Assembly: GCA_002344205.1 (NCBI GenBank)
Contig: DDSZ01000046.1
Location: 151,980-215,979 of the forward strand
Direction: 5' to 3'
Length of the DNA: 64,000 bases
DNA from: Opitutaceae bacterium UBA2377
Lineage (GTDB): Bacteria; Verrucomicrobiota; Verrucomicrobiia; Opitutales; Opitutaceae
Position numbers and translations under genes: made by a program. Positions 35,242-44,577 of the stretch are shown here, piece by piece (within the stretch, counting starts at the first letter, position 1; every line of letters begins with the position of its first letter). The notes under the pieces were generated by a model. It did no database searches and had not been told where the DNA came from. It worked only from the letters and a program-made list of their open reading frames with translations.

Positions 35242-36903
35242 CTAGGGCCGCGCGAGCATGGCGTCGCGCCGGGCCTTGAATTCGTTGCCCGGTTTCCACT
35301 CCGGCCAGGTGTCGCCGTCGGCGATGGTGCGGCCGAGTTCGAAGTAGAGCTGCGCGTCGAGGGCGGCACCGGTGAAGTCCCAGTCGTCGCCGATCTCGTC
35401 GCTCACCTTGTGGTAGTGGCGCGAGGTGTATTCGTCGTTGATCGCCCGGCCGTAGCCCTCCGGGCGGCCGATGATCTCGACGCCGCGCTTGGCGTAAAAA
35501 GCGGGCACGCCCTGCTTGGCGAATTCGAAATGGTCCGAGCGGTAATAGGAACCGACCTCGGGGCGGGTGTCGGGCGTGAGCACGCGGCCGTCACGTTCCA
35601 GGAGCGTGCGAGCGAGGTCCTCGATGGTCGAGGCGCCGTAGCCGACGACCTCGAGGTCGCGCGACGGACCGAAGACCTGGGCGCAATCCATGTTGAGGTT
35701 GGCGAGCGTTTGGGTGAGCGGGTAAAGCGGGTTCTCGGCGTAGTGCCGCGCGCCGAGCAGGCCGCGCTCCTCGGCGGTCACGGCGAGGAAGAGCACGCTG
35801 CGCCGGGGCCGGACTTCCGCGGGGAGCGCGGCGTAGGCCCGGGCCAGCTCGATGAGCACCGCGGTGCCCGAGGCGTTGTCGAGTGCGCCGTTATAGATCT
35901 GGTCGCCCTCCAGCCGTTCGTCGCGGCCGAGGTGATCCCAGTGCGCGGTGTGGATGATGTGCTCGGCGGCGACGGCGGAGTCGCGCCCCGGCAGGCGGGC
36001 GATGACGTTGCGCGACGCGACGTCACGGAAAGTGTTGGTCGCGGCAAAGTCCGCGCGGAGGTCGAGGCTCACCGGCCGGAAATCGCGGCGGGCCGCCGCC
36101 TGCTTCAGCGTTGCAAAGTCGTGGCCGCCGGCGGCGATCAACCCGGAACCGACGTCGCGCGTGATCCAGCCCTCGAAGGGCACGCGGCCGGCGTTGCCGT
36201 CGGGCGTGCGCAGGTCGAAGGCCTCGCGGCCGGCAGTGGAGCCGACCACGGCAAACGGATACCCGGCCGGGCCGGTTTCGTGGATGATGAGGCAGGCGGC
36301 GGCGCCTTTCTCGGAGGCGATTTCGTATTTGTAGGTCCAGCGGCCGTAGTAGGTCATGGCGCGCCCGCCGAAGATCTTGTCGTCGAGCCGGGTGGGATCG
36401 TCGGCGAGCGTGACGGGCGGGTCGTTGATGAGCATGAGCACCGTCTTGCCGCGCACATCCACGTCCTTGTAGTCGTCCCAGCCATACTCCGGCGCGACGA
36501 CGCCGTAGCCGACGAAGACGACCTCGGTGTCTGCGACGGCGATCTCCGGCACGTTGCGGCGCGACAACGCGGAAACCTCGGTCACCGGCGTGAGTTCGCG
36601 CGGGCCGGCGGCGGAGGTGAAGCGCACGGTGGTCTGCGAGGTGATGCCGACCAGCGGCACGTCCTGCACGTAGGTGCCGTCGGGGTTGCCCGGGGCGAGG
36701 CCGCCTTTTTGAAATTCTTCCACGAGGTAGGCCACGGTCTTGTCCTCGCCCGGCGTGCCGGGGGATCGGCCCTCGAACTCATCCGAGGAAAGGATGGCGG
36801 TGTGGGTCTTGATGCGCTCGGCCGAAAACTCGGTCGCGGCGGCGGGGAGGTTGACGAGGGCGGCGTAGAAAACACCGCAAACGCACAGGGGTTTAAGGTT
36901 CAT
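35242..36903 (-). CDS. Secreted M28-family zinc peptidase with PA domain
   Basis: A protein of 553 residues with a signal peptide (VFYAALVNLPAAA). A PA-like insert (about 130-260) precedes the M28 core. The zinc ligands are present: H321 in TAHWDHLG, D342 in GALDNASG, E378-E379 in TAEERGL, D406 in NMDC, and a His near 497-499 in SRHYHKVSDE. Members are aminopeptidases. Lying between two oligopeptide-binding genes, it probably trims peptides in the periplasm before uptake. The start at 36903 overlaps the preceding gene by 11 bases. Confidence 0.9.
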   Translation of the reverse strand: MNLKPLCVCGVFYAALVNLPAAATEFSAERIKTHTAILSSDEFEGRSPGTPGEDKTVAYLVEEFQKGGLAPGNPDGTYVQDVPLVGITSQTTVRFTSAAGPRELTPVTEVSALSRRNVPEIAVADTEVVFVGYGVVAPEYGWDDYKDVDVRGKTVLMLINDPPVTLADDPTRLDDKIFGGRAMTYYGRWTYKYEIASEKGAAACLIIHETGPAGYPFAVVGSTAGREAFDLRTPDGNAGRVPFEGWITRDVGSGLIAAGGHDFATLKQAAARRDFRPVSLDLRADFAATNTFRDVASRNVIARLPGRDSAVAAEHIIHTAHWDHLGRDERLEGDQIYNGALDNASGTAVLIELARAYAALPAEVRPRRSVLFLAVTAEERGLLGARHYAENPLYPLTQTLANLNMDCAQVFGPSRDLEVVGYGASTIEDLARTLLERDGRVLTPDTRPEVGSYYRSDHFEFAKQGVPAFYAKRGVEIIGRPEGYGRAINDEYTSRHYHKVSDEIGDDWDFTGAALDAQLYFELGRTIADGDTWPEWKPGNEFKARRDAMLARP

Positions 36904-38515
36904 GGAGGGAGACGTTTTTGTAGAAGCGTGTCCAAAGGGCGTCCGCCTGCCAACCGCGAACCCGCGGGGCCACGAGGAAGGTCTGGCGGTTGAAATAGAG
37001 CGGGGCGACCGGGGCCTCGTGCAACAGCCGGGCTTCGGCGGCGACGAGTGCCCGCGTTCGGTCCTCGGCTTTTGCGGCCCGGTCCGCCGCAGCGAGCAGC
37101 GCGTCGAAGTCCGCGTCGCTCCATTGCGGGTAGTTGGCAGGGGCGCCGGTGCGGAAATCCTTCAGCAGGTCGGCGGCGTCGGCGACATCCGGGATTGCGG
37201 TCATGAAACCGATGTCGAAGCCGCCGGTAGTGAGCGCGGTCTGGTGGACCTTGGCCTCGCGCAGTTGGATGCGGGTGTCGATGCCCAGGTGGGTTTTCCA
37301 CATCGCCTGGATCGCCTCGAGCACGGGCGTCTGCGTCCACCCGTCGAGTTCGAGCACGGGAAAACCGCGGCCCCCGGGATAACCGGCCGCGGCCAGCAGC
37401 GCACGGGCGGCCTCCGCATCGAAGACGTCCGGCGTCGCGAGATCGGGATAACCGCCCAGCCCCGGCGGCACATGGCGGGCGGTGGCGGTCTGGCTGCCTT
37501 GGAGCACTTGGGTGACGAGGGCGCGGCGGTCCACGGCGAGCGAGAGGGCCCGGCGCACGCGCGCGTCGGCCAGCGGGCCGCGCTGCGTGTTGAAGGCGAG
37601 ATAACGCGTTTCGTGCAGCGGCACCTGCCGCAGCCGGGTGGGGCGTTCGGCCGCGTAGGCGGCGAGTTTGCTCTGCGGCACGGCCATCGTCACATCGAGC
37701 TGACCGGCCCGGAAGGCCCGCTCCTCGGCGTCGCCGTGGTCGAAGGCGATGAAGTGGATCGCGTTCACTTTGACGGCGGCGGCGTCCCAGTAATCGGCGC
37801 GGCGCGTGACGACGATGCGCTGGCTGGGCCGCCATTCGGTGAGGGTGAAAGGACCGTTGCCCACATGCTGGCCCGGTTGCGTCCAGCGCCGGTCGTGACG
37901 CTCCACCGTGGCCGAGTGGACGGGAATCCACGGACCGCTGGCGGCGAGCGCGAGGAAATGCGGGGCGGGGCGGGCGAGGGTGACGACCAGCGTGCGGTCA
38001 TCCGCGGCGCGGAAACCCACGTCCGCGAAATCCGCTGTGCGGCCGTGATTAAAGTCCTCCGCGCCGCGCACGGCGAAAAACAGCGCGGCCTTCGGGGCGG
38101 CGGTCGCGGGGCGCAGCAACCGGCGGTAGGACGCAACGAAATCGCGCGCGGTGACCGGGTCGCCGTTCGACCACGTGGCGCCGGTCCGCAGGTGGAAGGT
38201 CCACGTGAGACCGTCGTGGGAAGTTTCCCAGCGTTCGGCCGCGGCGGGCAACGGTGCGCCGTCGGTGGGGTTGGGCGTGACCAGTCCCTCGCCCAGCGCG
38301 CGGATGACAAAAAACTCGTCCGGCAACGTGGCCCGCGCCGGATCGAGGTCGGCCGGCTCATTGCGCTGGGCGATGCGGAGCGTGGAGTCGGTGGGTGCCG
38401 CCGACCGCGGGGTGCATCCGATGAGCAACCACCCGCCCAGCCAGCAACCGACGGCCAGAGCCGCCCGCCCGAAAACACGGCGGAACGAGACGGAGCGGGA
38501 GGTGGAGCGGCTCAT
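36893..38515 (-). CDS. Second oligopeptide-binding lipoprotein
   Basis: A protein of 540 residues with a long basic n-region and lipobox LLIGC (Cys near 34). The mature part has family 5 features: NEPADLDPARATLPDEFFVIRAL, WTFHLRTGATWSNGDPVTARDF and RADYWDAAAVKVNAIHF. It is clearly related to the oppA at 33559, but several regions differ, so it may accept other peptides. The ATG at 38515 gives a compact signal; an ATG 15 bases upstream is possible. It is the first gene of the operon that continues through the M28 peptidase to oppC. Confidence 0.9.
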   Translation of the reverse strand: MSRSTSRSVSFRRVFGRAALAVGCWLGGWLLIGCTPRSAAPTDSTLRIAQRNEPADLDPARATLPDEFFVIRALGEGLVTPNPTDGAPLPAAAERWETSHDGLTWTFHLRTGATWSNGDPVTARDFVASYRRLLRPATAAPKAALFFAVRGAEDFNHGRTADFADVGFRAADDRTLVVTLARPAPHFLALAASGPWIPVHSATVERHDRRWTQPGQHVGNGPFTLTEWRPSQRIVVTRRADYWDAAAVKVNAIHFIAFDHGDAEERAFRAGQLDVTMAVPQSKLAAYAAERPTRLRQVPLHETRYLAFNTQRGPLADARVRRALSLAVDRRALVTQVLQGSQTATARHVPPGLGGYPDLATPDVFDAEAARALLAAAGYPGGRGFPVLELDGWTQTPVLEAIQAMWKTHLGIDTRIQLREAKVHQTALTTGGFDIGFMTAIPDVADAADLLKDFRTGAPANYPQWSDADFDALLAAADRAAKAEDRTRALVAAEARLLHEAPVAPLYFNRQTFLVAPRVRGWQADALWTRFYKNVSLHEP

Positions 38516-38642
38516 GGGCACGCCCAACATGCCGATAGCCGCCGCCGATTCAACCGCTGTCTGTGTGCGGGGAAGAGACGGAAGACAGGCGCGCGGGATT
38601 TAGTTGCGCCGATTAACTGTTACCCGGGATGGGGTCTTGGGC

Positions 38643-38885
38643 TCAGAGCTTGGGGGGCTCGGAGGAGACGGGGGTGGCGACGACGTCGATCACGTCGGTC
38701 CGGCCGGCGGGAGATCGCGGTGAGGAACGCGGCGAGGCGGCGGTTGCCGTCGAAGATGGCCGGCGGAAAAACTGGGCGACCAAACCAACCAGCCCCGTGA
38801 AGACCACCAGCAGGGCGGCAAAGAGGGTGGCGAAGACGGCGGCGAGGGCAACCAAGCCGGCCAGGATGAGACGCAGGATGCTCAC
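38643..38885 (-). CDS. Small membrane protein, GTG start
   Basis: A reading frame of 80 residues with one long hydrophobic region (ILRLILAGLVALAAVFATLFAALLVVFTGLVGLVAQFF), enough for one or two helices, then a polar C-terminus rich in Ser, Pro and Ala. No family is recognised. A GTG at 38885 is the most plausible start; the longer TTG alternative adds a non-hydrophobic leader. It stands alone between two gaps. The strong hydrophobic signal supports it as a real gene, with moderate certainty. Confidence 0.5.
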   Translation of the reverse strand: MSILRLILAGLVALAAVFATLFAALLVVFTGLVGLVAQFFRRPSSTATAASPRSSPRSPAGRTDVIDVVATPVSSEPPKL

Positions 38886-39245
38886 AGCCGGAAATACACC
38901 GCCAGTATCCGGAAGTTGCAACTCTCCGGGCGACTATGGGGCGGAGAGCATGGCACTGAGGTGCGGCAGCGCCGGTAACCAAATAGTGCTAGGGTCTGGC
39001 TCCCTGTGGTTCGCGAATACGATGGATCGCGTGCTCGTGGCTGGGCGGTTGCCCAATCACCTCTTTCGTTTCGGACATAGGCCGAGACCGTTGAGGGCAA
39101 CGGCCCCTGCCGCAAGTTTGGTGGCTGTTGCGACGATTCGTGATCGCGAGCGAAATGGCGGTGCTGGGAAATTCCGAGCCTGCGGTTGGAGTTCACGGCT
39201 GGCGGGCGGGGAAATTCGGGGAAATTTCTCCGGCGCGGGCGGCGT
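38886..39245. other. Gene-free stretch before the TonB-domain gene
   Basis: This 360-base stretch holds no convincing coding sequence on either strand. It contains a partial hairpin (ggggaaatt, gaaatttctcc around 39208-39235) just after the TonB-domain gene stop, which could act as its terminator but lacks a clear T-run. The rest is GC-rich with no recognised repeat. Confidence 0.4.
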
Positions 39246-39800
39246 TCAGTCCTGCTCGGGAGGTGGCACGGCCTTGAAGGCGATGGTTTGGAAGACGAGC
39301 ACCGGCACGCGTTCGTTGCCGACGAGCGCCGGTTGGAATTCCCAATGGATGTAGGCGAGGGCGGCGTTGACCGCAAATTCCCGGCGCGTGGCACCGGCGA
39401 CGTGGACGGCCTCCACGTTGCCCTCGGCCCCGATGAGCCCGATGAGGTAGGCCTCGCCCGGGATGTTCTGGCTGCGCAGTTCCTCGGGATAATCGGGGGG
39501 CAGGAGGTTGAGCGGCCGGGCGGGGCTTTGGTCGTCGGGAAACGCGAACAGCTCGACGGTGCCGAGCCGCCGCAGCCGGGCGAGGGCCCGGTTGTATTCC
39601 GGCCGGGCGACTTCCTCGGGGCTGGCGTTGATCAGCACGATCTTCGGCAGAGCGGCGGCGAAGCGCGGCAGGTCGTGGATCAGTGCGGCAAACTGCCGGA
39701 GTTCCTCGGCGGCCTCGGCGTCTTGGTCGGCCCGCAGCGCGGGCGCAGCGAGGGTCAACAGCGCCAGCAGGGCCGGCAGGAGGCGCGAAAATTTTTTCAT
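39246..39800 (-). CDS. Secreted TonB C-terminal-domain protein
   Basis: A protein of 184 residues with a signal peptide (FSRLLPALLALLTLAAPALRA). The C-terminal region has the TonB-like pattern PDYPEELRSQNIPGEAYLIGLIGAEGNVEAVHV, shown here by its core YPEELRSQNIPGEAYL and the following strands. It lacks the proline-rich linker and the cytoplasmic anchor of true TonB, so it is one of the periplasmic TonB-domain proteins. The middle holds an unusual repeat of charged helices. It is monocistronic and converges with nothing. Confidence 0.7.
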   Translation of the reverse strand: MKKFSRLLPALLALLTLAAPALRADQDAEAAEELRQFAALIHDLPRFAAALPKIVLINASPEEVARPEYNRALARLRRLGTVELFAFPDDQSPARPLNLLPPDYPEELRSQNIPGEAYLIGLIGAEGNVEAVHVAGATRREFAVNAALAYIHWEFQPALVGNERVPVLVFQTIAFKAVPPPEQD

Positions 39801-39901
39801 GTGCGGAGCCAAGCGTTCCGGCCGGGCGGGCGCAAGCGCGCAGGGGCGGCGGGTGTTTCCGGCGTTGCGGCGCGGGGAGCGGGACTCATGCTGGCCCGAC
39901 C

Positions 39902-41113
39902 TTGAAGCCAGCGTCCCCGGTCATCGCCTATTTTTTCACGACGTTTCCGAAATCCACGGAGACCTTCCTGCAGCGCGAGGTCATTGCCATGAAAGCGCAC
40001 GGCGTGCGGCTGCGGCTGTATTCGCTGTGGGGCGGCGGCGGGACCTTTCGCGGCCTGCCGGTGGCACGGTTTCCGAAATGGAAGCTCCTCACGCTGTTTT
40101 GGATGATCCCGTATGAATCGTGGCGGCGGCCGGAGGTGCTGAAGCAGGTGCTGCACGGACTCTTCACCCGCAAGCCGCCCTCGTGGCTGAATTTCTGGGA
40201 AAACATGCTCGGGGCGGGTTTTGCCTGTTTGTATGCGGGGGCTTTTCGCCGGAATCCGCCGACGCACATCCACGCGGCGTGGGGTGGCGCGCCGGCGACG
40301 GCGGCTTGGCTGCTTTGGCGGCTCGACGGCCACCGCTACAGCGCGGCCGCCCACGCCTACGACCTCTACGAACATGGCGGCGACTGGTGGTTGCGGGACA
40401 AGCTCGAGCATGCGGGCTTCATCCACACCTCGACCGAGATGGGCCGGCTGGCGCTGATCGAGCGCGGCCTGCCGGCCGAAAACATCCACTGCATCCGTCG
40501 CGGGCTGGACCAGTTTCCCGCGCTGAAGCCCCTGCGGCCGCTGCGGGAGCCGCTGCGGCTGGTCTGCGTGGCGCGGCTGGTGGAGAAGAAAGGCCTGCAA
40601 CAGCAGTTGCAGATCTACGCGGCCCTGCAGGCGGCGGGCGTGGCCTTTGAGGCGCGCATCGTGGGCGAGGGGCCGCTGCGCCCCGAGCTGGAGCGGCTGG
40701 CGGGGACGCTCGGTATCGCGGGGCAGGTGGTGTTCACCGGCCACGCGGCGCACACCGAGGTGTGGAACCAACTGGCCTGGGCCGATGTGCTCCTGCACAC
40801 GGGCATCATCGCAGTGAGCGGCGACCGGGATGGGCTGCCCAACGTGATTCCGGAGGCGATGGCGATCGGCACACTCGTCGTCACTTCCCCGACCGCGGCG
40901 ACGACGGAGGCGGTGACCGACATGCTGTCGGGCCTCGTGGCGCCGGTGACCTCGCCGCAGGCGTGGGTCGAAGGTCTGCGCCGGCTGGCGCGCGACGACG
41001 CGCTGGCAGAGCAACTGCGCGCGGCCGCGCGGCGCTGGGTGGAGGAGAATTTCAACGCGCACACCAACGCCGAGCGGTTGTTGGCGGAGTTCGACCGGGT
41101 GATCACGCCATGA
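39902..41113 (+). CDS. Family 4 glycosyltransferase, probable TTG start
   Basis: A GT-B enzyme of 403 residues: N-terminal FTTFPKSTETFLQREV, C-terminal donor domain with ARLVEKKGLQQQL, IVGEGPLRPELE, DVLLHTGIIA and GLPNVIPEAMAIGTLVVTS. These motifs match colanic-acid or amylovoran-type GT4 enzymes. No in-frame ATG or GTG lies close before the first strand, so I take the TTG at 39902 (LKPASPVIAYFF). Its stop overlaps the next gene (ATGA). It opens the right-hand polysaccharide locus. Confidence 0.75.
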   Translation: MKPASPVIAYFFTTFPKSTETFLQREVIAMKAHGVRLRLYSLWGGGGTFRGLPVARFPKWKLLTLFWMIPYESWRRPEVLKQVLHGLFTRKPPSWLNFWENMLGAGFACLYAGAFRRNPPTHIHAAWGGAPATAAWLLWRLDGHRYSAAAHAYDLYEHGGDWWLRDKLEHAGFIHTSTEMGRLALIERGLPAENIHCIRRGLDQFPALKPLRPLREPLRLVCVARLVEKKGLQQQLQIYAALQAAGVAFEARIVGEGPLRPELERLAGTLGIAGQVVFTGHAAHTEVWNQLAWADVLLHTGIIAVSGDRDGLPNVIPEAMAIGTLVVTSPTAATTEAVTDMLSGLVAPVTSPQAWVEGLRRLARDDALAEQLRAAARRWVEENFNAHTNAERLLAEFDRVITP

Positions 41114-42141
41114 TTTATTTCGATGTCACCAAGGCCGGCGACAGCGGGCATCACTCGGGCCTGATGCGGGTTAGCCGGCGACTGCGCGCGGAGCTGGGCG
41201 CGGTGACGCCCGTCGTGTGGGCGGACGGCGGTTGGCGCGGGGCGACGGGCGGGGCGGGCATCGAGCCCGGGGCAAACGACTGGCTGCTGACGGCGGAGTT
41301 GTTTGCGGAGACGGAGCGACCGGGGTTGACGGCGTGGGCCGAGCGGCGGACCTGCCGGTGGGCGGCGATCTTTCACGACGCGATCCCGCTGCGCTGGCCG
41401 CAGATCACCTGGCCGCAGAGCGTGGCGCGGCATCCGGGCTACCTGAAGCTGCTCGCGCAGTGCGACCGGGTGTGGGCGGTGTCGGCCGCCAGCCGGGAGG
41501 AACTCACGGGTTATTGGCAATGGCTCGGGCTCGAGCGCACGCCGACGGTGGACGTGCTGGCCTTGGGCGCGGATTTCGACGGTGGCCCGCGGCGGCCGGC
41601 CAACCCGGCGCCCGCGCCGGTGCTGCTCTGCGTGGGCATCCTCGAGCCGCGCAAGAACCAGGATTTCCTGCTCGATGTGGTGGAAGCGCTCTGGCGCGAG
41701 GGCCGGCAATTTGAGCTGCACCTGGTCGGCCGGGTGAACCCGCATTTCGGCGGGCCGGTGGCGGCGCGCGTGGGCCGGCTGCGGCGGGAGTTTCCCGGCC
41801 TGCACCATCACGGCGCGGCGGACGACGCGACACTGGCGGGATGGTTTGCGCGGGCACGGGCTACGGTTTTTCCGACGAAGGCGGAGGGCTGCGGGCTGCC
41901 GCTCATCGAATCGCTGTGGCGCGGCGTGCCGTGCGTGGCGAGCGACCTGCCGGTGCTGCGGGAGAATGCCGGCGGCGGCTGCGTGCTGGTGACGCCGGAG
42001 GACCGGGAGGCGTGGCAGGCGGCGCTCGCCAAAATCCTGACGGACGACGCGCACCGGCGGGAACTCGCGGAGCAAGCTGCGACGCGGGAGCTGCCGACGT
42101 GGGCCGGGGCGGCGGCGGCGTTGCGCGCCGGGCTGGGGTGA
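41110..42141 (+). CDS. Family 4 glycosyltransferase
   Basis: A protein of 343 residues. The N-terminus reads FDVTKAGDSGHHSGLMRVSRRL, followed by a donor domain with GILEPRKNQDFLLDVV, ELHLVGRVNPHFGG and FPTKAEGCGLPLIESLW. It resembles mannosyltransferase-type GT4 enzymes with the DvT...tGi(q/m)Rv start. The ATG at 41110 overlaps the previous stop, and its end is 6 bases from the convergent oxoamine synthase stop. The paralogue at 43398 shares the same N-terminal pattern and domain order. Confidence 0.85.
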   Translation: MIYFDVTKAGDSGHHSGLMRVSRRLRAELGAVTPVVWADGGWRGATGGAGIEPGANDWLLTAELFAETERPGLTAWAERRTCRWAAIFHDAIPLRWPQITWPQSVARHPGYLKLLAQCDRVWAVSAASREELTGYWQWLGLERTPTVDVLALGADFDGGPRRPANPAPAPVLLCVGILEPRKNQDFLLDVVEALWREGRQFELHLVGRVNPHFGGPVAARVGRLRREFPGLHHHGAADDATLAGWFARARATVFPTKAEGCGLPLIESLWRGVPCVASDLPVLRENAGGGCVLVTPEDREAWQAALAKILTDDAHRRELAEQAATRELPTWAGAAAALRAGLG

Positions 42142-42147
42142 ACGGCT

Positions 42148-43347
42148 TCAGCCGGTCTTCTTGACGGCGTAGGCCATCGCGTCGGCGATCTTTTCCAACT
42201 GCTCGTCGGTGTGGAGGGCGGAGACGGCGGTGCGGATGAGATCCTTGCCGGCGGGCACTGCGGGCGCGATGGACATGACGGTGAAGACGCCTTTCTCGAG
42301 CAGGGCGCGCCAGAACGGATAAACGCGCTCCTTTGAGCCGAGGACGATGGGCACCGCCGGCGTCTCGCTTTCCCAGGTATCGAGGCCGAGGCGTTTCAGG
42401 ATGGCGCGGTATTTCTTGGTGTTGGCCCACAGCCGCTCGTGGTGCTCGGGCTCGGTCTGCATGATCTCGAGCGCGGTGCGGGCGACGGCGGTTTGGCTGG
42501 GGCTGAGCGCGGCGCTGAAGATCGTCTGCTTCGAATGGGTGCGCAGATAATCGATGACTTCCTGCGAGGCGGCGACGAAACCACCGGTGCTGGCGAGCGA
42601 CTTGGAAAGGCTGCCGCAGACGACGTCCACCTTGTCGTTGAGCCCGAAGTGATCCACGGTGCCGCGGCCCTGGCGGCCCAGCACGCCGAAGCCGTGCGCG
42701 TCGTCGAGCACGGTGAAACAGTTGTATTCCTCGCCGATGGCGGTGAGCTCGGGCAGGCGGCAAATGTGGCCTTCCATCGAGTAAACGCCCTCGACCACGA
42801 GGTGCTTGGGGGCGTCGGGGTTGGCGCTGGCCGCGATTTCGCGAAGATCGGCGGGGCTGTTGTGGGAGAAGCGCTCGACGGTCGCCATGGAGAGGCGGAT
42901 GCCGTCCCAGAGGCAGGAGTGGAGGTTCTTGTCGGCGAAGATGACGTCGCCCTTCGTGGCGAAGGAGGCGATGCTCGACATGCACGAGAGGTAACCGGCG
43001 GCGTGCACGTGACAGGCCTCACGGCCGAGGAACTCGGCGAGTTTTTCCTCCAGCTCGACGTGGTAGGCACGGGAGCCGTTGGAAGTGCGGGCGCCGGTGG
43101 AGCTGGTGCCCCACTTCAGCAGCGCGTTGCGGCCGGCCTCGATGACCTTGGGGTGGAAAGAGAGCCCAAGGTAGTCGTTGCTCGACAGCATGATGAGGTC
43201 GCGTCCATCGAGCCGGATATTGGTCCCATGCTGGGACTCCATGGCGTGGTAGTAGGGCGCGTATTTCAACCGCATCTTGGTCGCATAGTCGTCGCGACAA
43301 CGGTTGAGGACAGCCTTCCGGTTCTTGGAAAAAAGAGTGAGCGCCAT
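42148..43347 (-). CDS. Alpha-oxoamine synthase (serine palmitoyltransferase/KBL-like)
   Basis: A PLP enzyme of 399 residues. The Schiff-base lysine is K249 in CGSLSKSLASTGG, D215/H218 lie in LDDAHGFG, and the substrate-end motif SSNDYLGLSFHP is typical of alpha-oxoamine synthases. TSSTGARTSNGSRAYHVELEE also fits. The group includes serine palmitoyltransferase, AONS and KBL. There is no biotin gene or threonine gene nearby; the polysaccharide setting favours an acyl-amino-alcohol or sphingoid-type lipid, but this is inference. It starts at the ATG at 43347, convergent with the GT4 gene to its left. Confidence 0.85.
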   Translation of the reverse strand: MALTLFSKNRKAVLNRCRDDYATKMRLKYAPYYHAMESQHGTNIRLDGRDLIMLSSNDYLGLSFHPKVIEAGRNALLKWGTSSTGARTSNGSRAYHVELEEKLAEFLGREACHVHAAGYLSCMSSIASFATKGDVIFADKNLHSCLWDGIRLSMATVERFSHNSPADLREIAASANPDAPKHLVVEGVYSMEGHICRLPELTAIGEEYNCFTVLDDAHGFGVLGRQGRGTVDHFGLNDKVDVVCGSLSKSLASTGGFVAASQEVIDYLRTHSKQTIFSAALSPSQTAVARTALEIMQTEPEHHERLWANTKKYRAILKRLGLDTWESETPAVPIVLGSKERVYPFWRALLEKGVFTVMSIAPAVPAGKDLIRTAVSALHTDEQLEKIADAMAYAVKKTG

Positions 43348-43397
43348 GGAAGCGGGGAAAGTGGGCCGGAGTAACGGGGCTGGCAAACCGAAAGCCG

Positions 43398-44549
43398 CTA
43401 GGTCCGGCGCAGGGTTTGCAGCCAGCCGGTAAGGTCGGCCGCGTAGTCGGTCCAGGTGCGAAAGCGGCGGGCGCGGGCGGCGGCGGCAAGTTGCGCGGTC
43501 TCGGCCGGCGTGGTGAGCAGGCGGCGCAGAGCGGCGGTGAGGGCGGCGGCATCCACGTTGTCGAGGGCGAGGCAGCCACCGTTGCGGGTGGTTTCGCCGA
43601 GTGCGCCGCGGCCCGAGCAGATGCAGGGCCGGCCGCGGGCGAGACTTTCAAGCACCGGCAGGCCGAAGCCTTCCATGAGCGAGGGATAAACCGTGAAGGA
43701 GCAGCGGCGGTAGGCGGCCTCGAGCGCGGTTTGGTCCACCGGTCCGTCGTAGCGCAACGGATGACCCTCGGCCTGCAGCGTGCGGATACGCGTGAGGGCG
43801 GCGCGGCCGGTCTCGGCCTGCGCGAGGCCGACGAGGTGCAGTTCGAAGCGCAGGCCTTCCTGCCAGAGCGAGGCGGCGGCGGCGAGCAGCGCGAGATGGT
43901 TTTTCCGGCCTTCAATCGTGCCCACGCAAAGCACGACCGGGAGACCGGCCGGTGGCTGCTCGGGGGCCGCCGGGGCCGGGGCGAGCCCCAAGGGGATGGC
44001 GATGACCGGCGGCGGGTTTTTCACGCCGATCCATCGCCAGTAGTCGAGCAGGGTGTCGCGCGAATCGGCGGAGACGGCGGCGATGCCGTCGAAGGCGAGC
44101 AGTTCCTGCAGGTAGGCGGGGAAGCGCGCGACGGTCCGCGCCGGCGAGTGTTCGGGCAGCCGCAGCGCGATGGCGTCGTGAAAGAGGGCGACCTTCGGGC
44201 CGCGCACGGCGCGGAAGAGGGCGGGGAAGGCGGCGGCGGTGGCGGGGGAGAAGAGCTCGGGCACCACGAGTGCGTCGGCCGGCGGCAGCACCGGGGTGGC
44301 GCCGGTTATTTTTCGCCAGGCACCGTGCAGACGGGCGGACCACGGCCAATATGCGCCCCGGCGTCCGCCGGCTTCCCTCGCGGCGAGATTGGCGTGCTCC
44401 CAAGGATCGAGCGGGCGCCATTGTCCGGCGTGGAGATCCCAAGTGATGCCGGCGGGTTCCGGCAGGGCAACGTGCAGCGCGCGCGCCACCTGCTGGATGC
44501 CGGTTTGCGCCCGGGTGTGGCTGGTGTGGGTGAGATCGAGCAGGAGCAT
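43398..44549 (-). CDS. Family 4 glycosyltransferase
   Basis: A protein of 383 residues. It begins LLLDLTHTSHTRAQTGIQQVARAL and has the donor-domain motifs VGTIEGRKNHLALLAAA, FELHLVGLAQ and YPSLMEGFGLPVLESLARGRP. It looks like the paralogue of the GT4 at 41110: same start pattern, same domain order, related signature, with insertions in the linker. The two flank the oxoamine synthase in opposite orientation. It lies 28 bases downstream of the AlgJ-like gene and may belong to the same operon. Confidence 0.87.
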   Translation of the reverse strand: MLLLDLTHTSHTRAQTGIQQVARALHVALPEPAGITWDLHAGQWRPLDPWEHANLAAREAGGRRGAYWPWSARLHGAWRKITGATPVLPPADALVVPELFSPATAAAFPALFRAVRGPKVALFHDAIALRLPEHSPARTVARFPAYLQELLAFDGIAAVSADSRDTLLDYWRWIGVKNPPPVIAIPLGLAPAPAAPEQPPAGLPVVLCVGTIEGRKNHLALLAAAASLWQEGLRFELHLVGLAQAETGRAALTRIRTLQAEGHPLRYDGPVDQTALEAAYRRCSFTVYPSLMEGFGLPVLESLARGRPCICSGRGALGETTRNGGCLALDNVDAAALTAALRRLLTTPAETAQLAAAARARRFRTWTDYAADLTGWLQTLRRT

Positions 44550-44577
44550 GCGCTACGGACCGGCGCGGAGGTTCGGA

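Noticed and set aside
33370..36993. Long plus-strand frame of 1207 codons opposite oppA and the M28 gene
   Set aside because: A shadow of the two minus-strand genes in GC-rich DNA; composition is unlike a protein, and both real genes have complete motifs.
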